Shown here in pieces: positions 1-9,520 of a stretch of DNA of 48,198 nucleotides (the stretch's first letter is position 1; the number at the start of each line of letters is the position of its first letter). Under the pieces are notes generated by a model. It made no database searches and was not told where the DNA came from. It worked only from the letters and a program-made list of their open reading frames with translations. A program made the position numbers and the translations under genes. The DNA is from an uncultured Akkermansia sp. (lineage in GTDB: Bacteria > Verrucomicrobiota > Verrucomicrobiia > Verrucomicrobiales > Akkermansiaceae): the NCBI GenBank assembly GCA_900548895.1, contig URLZ01000016.1, positions 1 through 48,198 of the forward strand. The letters run 5' to 3'.

Positions 1-182
1 CCAATGTGGCAGAAAATCATGCTCAAGAGGTGAGTCCACGTGTCGAGCCGGGAGGCACCTTTGTTGCTTTTGAACTTTTTTGCGGCTTCTTCCACGATGA
101 AGCGCGGAATAAGCCTTGCAATTTGGGCAAAAAGGGTTATATTTTCCACGGAGGTTTGTTGATTTTTGTGCAACCCCAGCAT
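1..182 (-). CDS. IS4-type transposase, N-terminal fragment cut by the window edge
   Basis: The minus strand reads an open frame from ATG at 182 to the window edge, 60 residues without a stop. It contains FAQIARLIPRFIVEEAAKKF, followed by DTWTHLLSMIFCHIG. This matches the start of IS4-superfamily transposases, where 'LiPr.vf..l..k...dk..r.fs.w.hl..m.f.ql' precedes the catalytic DDE domain. The DDE residues would lie outside the window. The codons are more AT-rich than in neighbouring genes, as expected of a mobile element. A perfect 14-bp palindrome lies just upstream (225-255) and may be close to the element's end. The family call rests on pattern recognition of only 60 residues. Confidence 0.75.
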   Translation of the reverse strand, partial: MLGLHKNQQTSVENITLFAQIARLIPRFIVEEAAKKFKSNKGASRLDTWTHLLSMIFCHI

Positions 183-224
183 ACGGTTTGCCGGGGAAAA
201 ATCAAGCCTCCATTTTTTGTATAC

Positions 225-255
225 TCGAGGCGCAGTCAAAATGACTGCGCCTCGA
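225..255. repeat. Perfect 14-bp inverted repeat with AAA loop
   Basis: The arms TCGAGGCGCAGTCA (225-238) and TGACTGCGCCTCGA (242-255) flank a 3-base AAA loop. No T-tract follows on either strand, so this is not a classic terminator. It sits between the transposase start and the hydrolase promoter. It could be a subterminal or target structure of the insertion sequence, or an operator. Confidence 0.7.
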
Positions 256-302
256 AACTTTGGGACAGGTGTGTCTTCGCCTCGGGCGCTGGGCTTTTTC
301 CC

Positions 303-331
303 TTGACGCGCAGGGAGGGGGCTGCTAGAGT
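303..331 (+). promoter_or_regulatory. Sigma70-type promoter, leaderless, of the alpha/beta hydrolase gene
   Basis: TTGACG (303-308), 17-bp spacer, TAGAGT (326-331), then 6 bases before ATG at 338. The predicted transcription start coincides with the start codon. Confidence 0.7.
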
Positions 332-337
332 GGCACC

Positions 338-1219
338 ATGAGTCGCCGATGGCGTTATTGTTTGCTGGGTGTGGGGCTGATTCTGCTCTGTTTGGTGGCG
401 GTGGTCAGCTGTATGTCGCGCCAGATGGTCTTCTGGGGCAGCGTCGGCGGCGATTTGCCGAGCGATGAGCGCGTGGAGGTGGTCAAGGCGTCGCAGGCGG
501 TGGATGCGGGCAAGGCTCGCGAGCAGCTCCGGGCGGCGCGTCTGCAACTGCCGATGGAGGACGGCACAAAGCTCAGCGGCTGGTTTTTCAATCGGGGGCC
601 CGAGGCTCCTCTCGTGATGATGTTCGGCGGCAACAACATGCACATCGGCGGCTTTTTGGATGTGCCGCTGGCGGATGCGTCGCGCTCTTATCTGCTGCTC
701 AATTACCGCGGCTACGGAGAGAGCGAGGGTGAGCCCTCGGAGGAGAAAGTGGTGGCCGACGCCTGCCTCGCCTATGACTGGGCGGTGGCTCAGCTGGGCG
801 GGCATCCTGCGGCGGTGTCGGCGGTGGGCTTCAGCCTGGGCTCGGGGGTGGCCGTTCAGCTGGCCGCGCGGCGTCCGCTGAGCTCGCTGGTGCTGGTTTG
901 CCCCTTTGACAGCTTGGTGGAGGTGGCCTGCGATTTCGTGCCGCTGCTGCCTCGGCTGGTGCTGCGGGATCGCTTTGATTCGGCGGTAGCAGCTCCGGGA
1001 ATTCGCTGCCCGCTGGTGATTTTGGCCGCCGAGCAGGACAGCATCGTGCGCCCGCCTCACACGCAGAAGCTGCGCGAGGCCTTCAACCGCGATCATCTGT
1101 ATCGCAGCTATCCCTGCGATCACAATGATGTGTTTGCCGCGCCGGGCTTTGCGGAGGATTTGCTGCGCGCGCTGCCTGCGGGGCCGTCTCCGCTCGTGCC
1201 TCCCGCGCCGCAGAACTGA
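338..1219 (+). CDS. Alpha/beta hydrolase, probable lipoprotein
   Basis: This 293-residue protein has a hydrophobic N-terminus (residues 8-24) ending in AVVSC, so Cys25 is a plausible lipidation site and the enzyme would be membrane-anchored. The fold is the S33/DLH-like alpha/beta hydrolase. The nucleophile elbow is GFSLGSG with Ser166, the acid is Asp234 (AEQDSIV) and the base is His262 (CDHND). An NYRGYGES motif near 122-129 is typical of the YfhR/BEM46-like group. The substrate cannot be read from the sequence; esters or peptides are usual for the family. The start is fixed by the promoter ending 6 bases upstream. It stands alone between an insertion-sequence fragment and sdaA. Confidence 0.85.
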   Translation: MSRRWRYCLLGVGLILLCLVAVVSCMSRQMVFWGSVGGDLPSDERVEVVKASQAVDAGKAREQLRAARLQLPMEDGTKLSGWFFNRGPEAPLVMMFGGNNMHIGGFLDVPLADASRSYLLLNYRGYGESEGEPSEEKVVADACLAYDWAVAQLGGHPAAVSAVGFSLGSGVAVQLAARRPLSSLVLVCPFDSLVEVACDFVPLLPRLVLRDRFDSAVAAPGIRCPLVILAAEQDSIVRPPHTQKLREAFNRDHLYRSYPCDHNDVFAAPGFAEDLLRALPAGPSPLVPPAPQN

Positions 1220-1454
1220 GCGCTGCCGGGCCTGACAGAGAAGAGCCGCGCCGAGCTGTCCTGCGCCGAGCGCTTCGGGGCCGAAGGTGCGGGGCAGAGA
1301 GGTTCAGAGCTGGGGGGGCGGAGCTGAGAGGTTCAGCGCCGGGTAAACCGGGCCGAGCGCTGCGCGGTTGCACCTTGCCGGGTGTCGGTCGGTGGCTGCT
1401 TCCGCTTCGTTTTGCCCCGAGTACATGGCGGGGCCGGGTGGCGCCGCGCCCTCT
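1220..1454. other. Intergenic spacer with an 11-bp direct repeat
   Basis: This spacer lies between the convergent hydrolase and sdaA genes. GAGAGGTTCAG occurs at 1297-1307 and again at 1326-1336, in a G-rich surround. I see no strong terminator with a T-tract. Confidence 0.4.
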
Positions 1455-2834
<1,380 letters not shown>

Positions 2835-3349
2835 GGCGGCGGTGCGCAGCGGGTTCGGGGGGAAGAGAAAAAGTCTCCGGAGAGAGAACGAGGAAGAGGG
2901 GGAAGGGGACGCTCGTGTGTTTCGATAAAATCGAAGGACCGAAGGGGATGAGCGAGAGGGGAGAGGAATGAGCCGGCGGAAGGGGCGGGATGATCCGGAG
3001 AGTGTCCGGAAAAGGGAGATTTGGGCCCGGAAGGCGGGGGGGGTGGGGGGTAAAGAGAGGACCGAGAGATCCGGGGGCGGAGGATGAAGCGGCGCGAAGC
3101 CGGAGGGAGGAAAGAGGGAGGCCGGGAACTTCCCGAGGGAGCTTGACGGGAGCTTGACGAGCGCTTGCCCGGTGGCTTCGAAGGGCTTGTCCGGGGGAAG
3201 GGAACAGCGGCGCCGTTTCAGAGGAGCTTCCCGACGGAATGCGGGGACGGCAGGGAGGGGAGGAAAGGAGGGGAGAGGTAGAGGCTCTGCGGAGGGCGGC
3301 AGCCCGGATGCCGGGCTGCCGCCGCAGAACAAAGTTACCGTTGCGGGAC
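2835..3349. other. Long purine-rich intergenic spacer between sdaA and kbl
   Basis: No gene was recognised. The plus strand is strongly G/A-biased from about 2870 to 3130. Near 3139-3170 there is a short degenerate tandem repeat, GAGCTTGACGG-GAGCTTGACGA-GCGCTTGCC, with an 11-bp period. A strong hairpin lies at its kbl end (3295-3323). The sdaA promoter should be in here, but no good TTGACA/TATAAT pair was found. Confidence 0.5.
3295..3323 (-). terminator. GC-rich hairpin behind kbl
   Basis: 13-bp stem (3295-3307 with 3311-3323) and ATG loop, 27 bases past the kbl stop. Downstream on the minus strand the sequence is pyrimidine-rich but has no clean T-run. It is likely the kbl terminator, or a 3'-end stabiliser. 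Confidence 0.6.
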
Positions 3350-4549
3350 TTACTTGATGAGGCCGAGCTCGCGGCCGGCCGTGGCGAAGGCGTCGATGGC
3401 GCGGTCGAGCTGCTCCTCGGTGTGAGCCGCCGAGATCTGCGTGCGGATGCGCGCCTGATCCTTGGGAACGACCGGGTAGAAGAAGCCCATGGCGTAGACG
3501 CCCAGCTCGAGCAGGCGGTCGCTCATCTTCTGCGAGAGAGCGGCGTCGCCGATCATGACGGGAACGATGGCGTGCCCGGCGCCGGCCAGCTTGAAGCCGC
3601 ACTGCTCCATGCCCTTGCGGAAGTAGGCGGCGTTGTGCTGAACGCGCTCGGTGAGCTCGGTGGAGGCTTCAAGCATGTCGAGCACCTTGATCGTCGTCGC
3701 GGCGATGGCGGGCATGACGCTGTTGGAGAAGAGGTACGGGCGAGCCTTCTGGCGCAGCGTGTCGATGATCTCCTGACGGGCCGAGACGTAGCCGCCGGAA
3801 GCGCCGCCGAGCGCCTTGCCGAAGGTGCCGCTCGTGATGTCGATCTTGCCGAAGAGACCGCAGTGTTCATGCGTGCCGCGGCCGCGCTTGCCGAGAACGC
3901 CCGTGGCGTGCGATTCGTCGAAGTGCACCAGAGCCCCGTATTTCTCTGCCAGCGCGTGAATCTTGTCGAGGCTCGCGATGATGCCGTCCATGGAGAAGAC
4001 GCCGTCCGTGGAGATGAGGATGGTGCGGGCGCCGTTGTCGCGCGCCTCGCGCAGCTTGGCCTCAAGGTCCTCCATGTCGTTGTTCTTGTAGCGGTAGCGG
4101 GCGGCCTTGCAGAGGCGCACGCCGTCGATGATGGAGGCGTGGTTGAGCGCGTCGGAGATGATGGCGTCCTCCTTGCCGAGCAGCGCCTCGAAGAGACCGC
4201 CGTTGGCGTCGAAGCAGGAGCCGAAGAGGATGGTGTCCTCCGTGCCGAGGAAGGCGCTCAGGCGCTCCTCAAGCGTGCGGTGCAGGGTCTGCGTGCCGCA
4301 GATGAAGCGAACGGAGGCCATGCCGAAGCCCCAGCGATTGATCGCCTCGCGCGCCGTCTCCTCCAGCACGGGGTTGTTGGCGAGGCCGAGGTAGTTGTTG
4401 GCGCACATGTTGATGACGCGGCTGCCGTCGCGCAGGCCGACCTCCGAGAACTGCGGGGTGTTGATGTAGCGCTCTTGCTTGAACAGACCCGCGGTTTTCA
4501 TCGCCTCGAGGTCTGCAACCAGTCTGTTTTTGAAATCGGTGTTGTACAT
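3350..4549 (-). CDS. kbl: Glycine C-acetyltransferase (2-amino-3-ketobutyrate CoA ligase)
   Basis: This PLP enzyme cleaves 2-amino-3-oxobutanoate with CoA to glycine and acetyl-CoA, the second step of threonine breakdown. At 399 residues it has the usual length. It belongs to the alpha-oxoamine synthase family: [10 protein letters not shown] near 51-60, His137 (LNHAS), Asp211 and His214 in FDESHATG, and the PLP lysine Lys245 in [13 protein letters not shown]. The partner threonine dehydrogenase (tdh) is not in this window. The start ATG lies 36 bases behind the -10 of a clear promoter; no Shine-Dalgarno sequence is visible. KBL is favoured over the ALAS/BioF/SPT relatives from overall sequence character. 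Confidence 0.92.
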   Translation of the reverse strand: MYNTDFKNRLVADLEAMKTAGLFKQERYINTPQFSEVGLRDGSRVINMCANNYLGLANNPVLEETAREAINRWGFGMASVRFICGTQTLHRTLEERLSAFLGTEDTILFGSCFDANGGLFEALLGKEDAIISDALNHASIIDGVRLCKAARYRYKNNDMEDLEAKLREARDNGARTILISTDGVFSMDGIIASLDKIHALAEKYGALVHFDESHATGVLGKRGRGTHEHCGLFGKIDITSGTFGKALGGASGGYVSARQEIIDTLRQKARPYLFSNSVMPAIAATTIKVLDMLEASTELTERVQHNAAYFRKGMEQCGFKLAGAGHAIVPVMIGDAALSQKMSDRLLELGVYAMGFFYPVVPKDQARIRTQISAAHTEEQLDRAIDAFATAGRELGLIK

Positions 4550-4585
4550 AGCGTGGGGAAAGGCTGAGGTCGATCAGTCCGACGG

Positions 4586-4614
4586 ATTGTAGCCCCCCGA
4601 CCTTCCGCTGTCAA
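4586..4614 (-). promoter_or_regulatory. Sigma70-type promoter of kbl
   Basis: On the minus strand, TTGACA (4609-4614), 17-bp spacer, TACAAT (4586-4591). It predicts a leader of about 30 bases, so kbl is a leadered gene. Confidence 0.75.
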
Positions 4615-4628
4615 TGCGAAAAACATGG

Positions 4629-4660
4629 CGCCCCCGGCCTGCTGACACAGGCCGGGGGCG
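4629..4660 (-). terminator. Rho-independent terminator of the porin gene
   Basis: 12-bp stem CGCCCCCGGCCT (4629-4640) paired with 4649-4660, loop of 8. On the minus strand it is followed by a T-run (4621-4625 region). It lies about 200 bases past the porin stop. Confidence 0.7.
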
Positions 4661-4710
4661 TTGACGGAGCGGGGGTTGAGAAACCCCGCACCCCGGGGTT
4701 GCAAAATCCT

Positions 4711-4829
4711 GCGTCGCTAGAGTTGAGAAGGGTCGCGCTGCTAGAGTTGACAAGCCCGCGCTGCCGGGGGTCGAGACGAGGCGTGCTGTCAGGGTCGAGA
4801 AGAGCGCGCTGCCGGAGCTGAGAGGTCCT
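4711..4829. repeat. Degenerate tandem repeat, 23-25 bp period, five units
   Basis: Units start at 4711, 4735, 4758, 4783 and 4806. The consensus is about GCGCTGCYRGRGTYGAGAAG followed by RGC. The copies are diverged but still in register. The repeat fills the spacer between the porin stop and its terminator. No coding sense. Confidence 0.65.
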
Positions 4830-4868
4830 GCGTCGGGAGCTCCGTCAGAGGATGAAGACTCCCGTCTA

Positions 4869-6350
4869 TCAGAAGGTGAAGACGCCCTGAATCTGGAAGA
4901 CCCACTCGCCCGATTTGTCGGTGTTGTGCACGGGGTGGATGATGTACTGGATGTCGGGTTGCAGGTAAAAGGTCGGCGTGATCTGGGCGACGGCGCTCAG
5001 CTCGATGCCGTACTCGCTGCCGTAGCGGCAGGGTTGCTCACTGTCCGCCGCGCGCTCCCAGAGGAAGCCCAGGGCCAGCTGGTCGCGGTTGCTCTTGCTG
5101 CCCCAGCCCCTTTGGGTGAAGGGAGCTTGGAGGACGACGCCGGCCGTCACGGCTTCCTTGACGCCGGTGACGGCTGCCGCCTGCTCATCCATGACGCCGC
5201 AGCGCGTGAAGAAGCCGAGCCGCGAGTTGCGGCCGAGCTGCTGCTGGAAGTTGATGGCCGCGCCCGAGCCGCATTGGCCGTCGATGGAGGTGATGGTGTA
5301 CTGGAAGCGGTAGGTGCCCGGCCCCATGCCCAGAACGTCGTCGAAGATGAAGCCCATCTCCGTGACGTGCAGCCAGTTGTCGCTCGTGATGTGGTTGAAG
5401 GGATTGTGGTTCACGGGCGTGTTCGCACTCGTGCCCGCATACATCAGGTAGAAGTGCTCGGTGGGCTGCCAGGCCGTCAGCACGCCCCAGTTGGCCCATT
5501 GCAGCGGCAGGCTGGGGTTGTAGTTGAAGGACTGATTCATCAGGTTGCCGCTCCAACTGGCCGAGTAGGCGTTCTGATCGAGGTAGTTGGAGACGTCGAG
5601 CGTGCCGACCATGAAGACGAACTGGCCGTCGAAGAGGCTGGTGCCGAGGGCGAGGTTGGGGACGAAGATCTGATGCCCGCCGCGCAGGCTGCCCTGCGGG
5701 TTGCTCAGCGAGCCGATGCTCTGCTGGGCGCTGCTCCAATTTTCATTGAAGTTGAAGCCCTTGCCCCAGTCGGCCTCGAAGGTCAGAAACACGCCGCTGC
5801 CGTTGTCGCTGGATTTGGCGAGAAACCACGTGCCCGTGAGGCAGTTGTTCATGCTGGCGAAGTGGCGGCGCACACCGGTCTCGGGCTGCGGCGTGATGCG
5901 GGTATAGTTGCCGCTGATGGTCAGGTCGTATTGCAGGCCGATGCCGGAGAGGCTCCTCTTGAACCGCTGGGCGGAGAGGGAAATCGGATCGCTGCTGATG
6001 AAGCCGCAGGGCTCGGCGCAGGTGTTGCCCGGAACGAAGATGCCGTCGAGGTAGGGCATGAACTTTTGCGGGCTGTCGGGGAAAAAGACCCAGTCGCCGA
6101 CGCGCATGCCCTGATGGCTCTGCCGAATCTGCTGCAGGATGGGCGGCGGTGTCGGCACGCCCGGTTGGCGGCGGCTGTGCTGTTGGGCGGCGGGCAGGCC
6201 CTTGCTCAGGCTGCTTGGCACGTCGCTCTGCTTGAGCGGGCCGGCGTTCCAGCCGAAGGCGCTGTCGATGTAGGGGCTGAGCTCGTCAGCCGCAGAGGCC
6301 AGCGGGGCCAGGGCCGCCAGCAGAATGCAGGGGAGGGTGTCTCGTTTCAT
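4869..6350 (-). CDS. Outer-membrane porin, OprB-like carbohydrate-selective family
   Basis: This 493-residue protein has a clean signal peptide (MKRDTLPCILLAALAPLASA, cleavage near residue 21). The start at 6350 was chosen because the longer frame would bury that signal peptide. The body is rich in alternating Gly/aromatic residues typical of a beta-barrel. It ends FQIQGVFTF with a terminal Phe, the usual BAM recognition end. The segment YLQPDIQYIIHP near the C-terminus is characteristic of OprB porins (which pass glucose and other sugars). The actual substrate is unknown. Upstream on the minus strand is a TATAAA-like element about 45 bases before the ATG, without a convincing -35. Confidence 0.85.
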   Translation of the reverse strand: MKRDTLPCILLAALAPLASAADELSPYIDSAFGWNAGPLKQSDVPSSLSKGLPAAQQHSRRQPGVPTPPPILQQIRQSHQGMRVGDWVFFPDSPQKFMPYLDGIFVPGNTCAEPCGFISSDPISLSAQRFKRSLSGIGLQYDLTISGNYTRITPQPETGVRRHFASMNNCLTGTWFLAKSSDNGSGVFLTFEADWGKGFNFNENWSSAQQSIGSLSNPQGSLRGGHQIFVPNLALGTSLFDGQFVFMVGTLDVSNYLDQNAYSASWSGNLMNQSFNYNPSLPLQWANWGVLTAWQPTEHFYLMYAGTSANTPVNHNPFNHITSDNWLHVTEMGFIFDDVLGMGPGTYRFQYTITSIDGQCGSGAAINFQQQLGRNSRLGFFTRCGVMDEQAAAVTGVKEAVTAGVVLQAPFTQRGWGSKSNRDQLALGFLWERAADSEQPCRYGSEYGIELSAVAQITPTFYLQPDIQYIIHPVHNTDKSGEWVFQIQGVFTF

Positions 6351-6470
6351 CGTCGTGAACAGAGACCGGGAACTTGAGGGGATTCTTTTATAACAAGTAG
6401 AAACAGTTGGAGCCGCGTCCGCAAACAAGGGGGACTCGCCCCGGAAGATGAGGAGCTTTGAGGGGCTTTG

Positions 6471-6800
6471 TGCGGAAACAGGCGGGCTCCGGTGTGCGAG
6501 GGGAGTCGGGCTCTCGGTGCGCAGAATTTTAACGCGGAACAGCTGGGCTTCGCCGGGGAGGTCGGGGCTTCACTCGGGAACCGGGAGGCGGAGCAGGTGG
6601 GGCACGACGTTTCAGTCGGGAACAGGGGGCTGCGCCGGAGATGTCGGGGCTCGGGAACCGGGATGCGGATCGGGAAGGTCGCGGGGCTGCAATCGGAAAC
6701 AGGAGGCCTCCGCGGGAGAGCAGTGATTCACTCGGCGGTGATTCACTCGAGAACAGGTGACACACCGAGGGGCCGTGCATGCATTCAAACGGGAACGGGG
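6471..6800. repeat. Degenerate tandem repeat, about 40 bp period, in the spacer before the M23 peptidase
   Basis: A motif close to TCGGGAACMGGRGGC recurs at about 6471, 6534, 6574, 6616, 6651, 6693, 6748 and 6789, mostly 35-42 bp apart. One unit carries an internal 15-bp duplication (a GTGATTCACTCG-like block near 6722-6746). No gene is evident between 6351 and 6920; the long frame running through it lacks any protein-like character. Confidence 0.65.
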
Positions 6801-6882
6801 CAAAGACTTCGGCGGAGACAGGCGGAAATCGAGGCCTCAGGGGAGGCCGCGCGGCGCTGTCGCGGTCGGTTGGGTATTTTGC

Positions 6883-6911
6883 TTGCCATACGCGCGTTAT
6901 GCCCGTATAAT
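6883..6911 (+). promoter_or_regulatory. Promoter of the M23 peptidase gene, near-leaderless
   Basis: TTGCCA (6883-6888), 17-bp spacer, perfect TATAAT (6906-6911), then 9 bases to the ATG at 6921. It fixes the gene start well inside the longest open frame. Confidence 0.8.
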
Positions 6912-6920
6912 GCCGCGCGT

Positions 6921-7868
6921 ATGGCACGTCAGTTCCGCATCAGTCCGGGCCGCTGGCTCTTTCTGGCCCTGCTGGGCGCCGGCATCATTGCGCTGGGCTG
7001 GCTCGGAACGCGCGGCTCAGCCTCCGCTCCGGCCTCGGGAAACGGGGCTGAATCGTCCTCCGGGCAGGGCGTCGCGCAGGCGGGGCGCCAGATCTACGAC
7101 GCCGATGTGGCGCTCGGGCAGATGCCGGAGCCGCTCATCGGCGGGCTGATTCTGCTGACGCCCGAGCAGGTGGTGCGCACGCCCCTGATCGACGGCTTTG
7201 AGTGGCCTTGCGGCACGACGCAGGGCGCGATGATTTACGATGCCCAGCCCTTCGGCTCACCCAACGAGAAGCGCGGCGGGCAGCATGCCGGCATGGACCT
7301 CAACGGCATCGGCGGGCAGAATACCGACCTCGGGATGCCCGTGCGCGCTGCGGCGCGCGGTCTTGTCGTCTACTGCGGCACCCCCTCGCCTTCCTGGGGC
7401 AAGGTCGTGGTGCTCGCCCACCGCCTTCCCGATTCGGGGCGCGTGATCCAGACGCTCTACGCCCATCTTCAGGACACGGATGACCGGGTCATTCCCGGGC
7501 AGACCGTCTCGCGCGGCGACCGCATCGGCTCGGTGGGCACGGCGGACGGCCAGTATCTGGCGCACCTGCACTTCGAGGCCATCGAGTCGCGCTGCACGGA
7601 GGCCGGCATGCCGGGCTACGGTGCTCACGGCACGATGAATCGCCTCGACTCCGCCGCGCTGCTGCGCGATTACCCCGCCCCTCCCTTTCCCGACGCCTAC
7701 TCCGAGCTGCGCAGCCTGCGCTACCGCGAGGCGGCTCACCTGAGCGCTGCGGAAGGCCGCCCGGCGCGCTCCTCCGGCGCCCCCGCCTCCTCCCAAGATT
7801 CCGGAGGGAAGGGGCAGCCTGCCGTCGGAGAGGACGTGATTCTCGTCTCTCCGGCCGACTTCCTCTGA
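6921..7868 (+). CDS. M23/LytM-family metallopeptidase, membrane-anchored
   Basis: This 315-residue protein has an N-terminal signal anchor (about residues 12-28), a low-complexity linker and a LytM-type domain. Zinc-site residues are His122 and Asp126 (QHAGMDLNG), His182 (LYAHL) and the HLH pair at 215-217 (AHLHFE). All expected catalytic residues are present, so it is probably an active peptidoglycan endopeptidase in the periplasm. The C-terminal tail (about 275-315) is Ser/Pro/Ala-rich. The start at 6921 is supported by the promoter just upstream and by the signal anchor; the longer frame begins inside repeats. It stands upstream of the OmpA-domain gene on the same strand, suggesting a cell-wall theme. 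Confidence 0.88.
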   Translation: MARQFRISPGRWLFLALLGAGIIALGWLGTRGSASAPASGNGAESSSGQGVAQAGRQIYDADVALGQMPEPLIGGLILLTPEQVVRTPLIDGFEWPCGTTQGAMIYDAQPFGSPNEKRGGQHAGMDLNGIGGQNTDLGMPVRAAARGLVVYCGTPSPSWGKVVVLAHRLPDSGRVIQTLYAHLQDTDDRVIPGQTVSRGDRIGSVGTADGQYLAHLHFEAIESRCTEAGMPGYGAHGTMNRLDSAALLRDYPAPPFPDAYSELRSLRYREAAHLSAAEGRPARSSGAPASSQDSGGKGQPAVGEDVILVSPADFL

Positions 7869-7967
7869 GCCCCTCGGCGCCGCCCACGATGGCTCGGAGC
7901 CCCCGCCTTCCCCCTGTCGCTGTGCCTCACCTGTCCACCTTCCCCACATTGCCGCTACGCGCATCGC

Positions 7968-8038
7968 TCTGAGCAATTCCTGATCAACTCCCGAGCAACT
8001 TCTGATCGATTTTCAAACATCGCCTCTGATCAACATTC
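7968..8038. repeat. Degenerate 11-13 bp tandem repeat upstream of the OmpA-domain gene
   Basis: Units at 7968, 7981, 7992, 8003 and 8027 resemble TGATCAACTTC or CGAGCAACTTC. The region is AT-richer than its surroundings and ends just before the OmpA-domain start, so it may also hold the promoter. Confidence 0.6.
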
Positions 8039-8065
8039 GAAGTTTACCCTCTGCCTCAACATTAT

Positions 8066-9520
8066 ATGAAACGCAAACTGATTCTGTTTTTATTGGCCTT
8101 TCTCGTGACCGCCGGCGTCGGCATCACGATCATGCTGAAGCTCGCGCAGTCCTCGCTTGAGGGCGGCGACGCTGCTGCTCCCGATGCCTCCGGTGGTGCT
8201 GCGGCTGCCGACGGAGCTTCCGCCTCGTCCTCGTCTCCCGGTGCTGCGGGCCGCGAGGGCTCCGGCACCGGCCCGAAGGCGGGCAACAAGCCCGGAGCGT
8301 CCGAACCCGGCAGCGGCTCTGCCGGTGATACCGTCACCACGCCCCGGGACGCCGCTTCGGCGGACGGGGAGGGCAGTGGCCAAGCTGCCGCCGCCAGCGG
8401 CAAAAAACTTGAGATCCCCGCTCCCGCCGTCAAACCCCGCAGCCGCGAACACGCTGCCGCGCTGAGTCTGGGCGAGGCGCTCCGCATGCCCGAGTGGGCT
8501 GAGGCGCTCGACCTGCTGGAGAAAAACGGCCTGCTCGACCCGGAGGCGCGGAAGACGCTCGCTGACTGGATGAGTCGCAACCGCTACGCCTCGCAGGAGG
8601 AGGTGGGCGACCTGCGCCGCCCCGACGGCAGCAAGGTGACACGCTACCGCTTCCGCTCCGAGGGCGGCAAGGAAGACGCTCTCGTCGATCTGGTGACGAC
8701 GCCTGACGGCAAGACGCGCATCGAGCGCGTGCAGATCGTGCCGACGGAGGCCGCTGCCTCGGGCGCCACCCCGGCAGCCGATGCCGACCCCCTGCAGATT
8801 TCCGAGACCTTCGTCGGCGCGCTGCGCCGCGGGCGCATGGCCGAGGCGCTGCACCTCGTCACCGGCAAAGACGTCTCGTATGCCACCGTCGCCGGTATCT
8901 GCATGATCTTTGAGGAGAACCACTACAAGCTGCGTCCCTCGCTGCCCATCCGCGGCACCTTCGAGAACGACACCAACGCCGGCTACCTCGTCTACCTCGT
9001 GACGGAGCAGAATCCCCGCCCCGCCAACATCGGGCTGGAGCTGGAGAAGACCGCCGCCGGCTGGCGCGTTCGCAACGTCGCCCTCGATGCCCTGCTCAGC
9101 GAGTATGAGAGCAGCGCTTCGGCGGAGGGCGGGCGCTACTTCCCCATCGTCAAGAATCCGAAGGGCGGCGATTCGCTCGCGCTCTTCTTCGCCTTCAACG
9201 AGTCGACGCTCACGCCGCGCTCGATGCGCCAGCTGGAGATCGTGGCCGAGCTGCTCAAGCAGAGCCAAGGCACGCTCAAGATCTCCGGTCATACCGATGA
9301 CGTCGGTTCGCAGTCCTACAACCTCGGGCTCTCGAAGCGCCGCGCCGAAGCCGTGAAGGCGGCGCTGGTCTCCTTCGGCGTGCAGGCCTCGCAGATCAAC
9401 ACCGAGGGCCTGGGCAAGAGCCAGCCGCGCCGCCTCTACAAGAGCGGCGACTCCGAGCAGGAGATCGACTACATCCGCGGTGAGAACCGCCGCGCGGAAA
9501 TCTACCTCGACTTCGAGTGA
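8066..9520 (+). CDS. OmpA-family peptidoglycan-binding protein with N-terminal anchor
   Basis: This 484-residue protein has a single membrane anchor (about residues 4-23) and a long Ala/Ser/Gly-rich linker to about residue 110. A middle region of unrecognised fold follows (about 130-360), then a C-terminal OmpA-like domain from about 370. The domain has the diagnostic HTDDVGSQSYNLGLSKRRA motif (His409, Asp411/412, Arg425/426), which binds diaminopimelate in peptidoglycan. The topology resembles inner-membrane-anchored wall-binding proteins rather than a beta-barrel OmpA. Its stop codon overlaps the helicase start (TGATG), so the two genes are probably co-transcribed and translationally coupled. 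Confidence 0.85.
   Translation: MKRKLILFLLAFLVTAGVGITIMLKLAQSSLEGGDAAAPDASGGAAAADGASASSSSPGAAGREGSGTGPKAGNKPGASEPGSGSAGDTVTTPRDAASADGEGSGQAAAASGKKLEIPAPAVKPRSREHAAALSLGEALRMPEWAEALDLLEKNGLLDPEARKTLADWMSRNRYASQEEVGDLRRPDGSKVTRYRFRSEGGKEDALVDLVTTPDGKTRIERVQIVPTEAAASGATPAADADPLQISETFVGALRRGRMAEALHLVTGKDVSYATVAGICMIFEENHYKLRPSLPIRGTFENDTNAGYLVYLVTEQNPRPANIGLELEKTAAGWRVRNVALDALLSEYESSASAEGGRYFPIVKNPKGGDSLALFFAFNESTLTPRSMRQLEIVAELLKQSQGTLKISGHTDDVGSQSYNLGLSKRRAEAVKAALVSFGVQASQINTEGLGKSQPRRLYKSGDSEQEIDYIRGENRRAEIYLDFE

Noticed and set aside
6..341. A 111-residue plus-strand frame at the left edge
   Set aside because: It lies opposite the transposase N-terminus and runs through the palindrome and the hydrolase promoter. 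No protein-like character.
3239..4567. Long open frames antisense to kbl, the porin, mpl, gyrB and gyrA
   Set aside because: They mirror the real genes codon by codon, have no start signals of their own, and encode low-complexity Ala/Val/Glu/Asp-rich sequences.
4711..4829. CRISPR array
   Set aside because: Units are contiguous, degenerate and of 23-25 bp without unique spacers; no cas genes in the window. The same applies to the other intergenic repeats.
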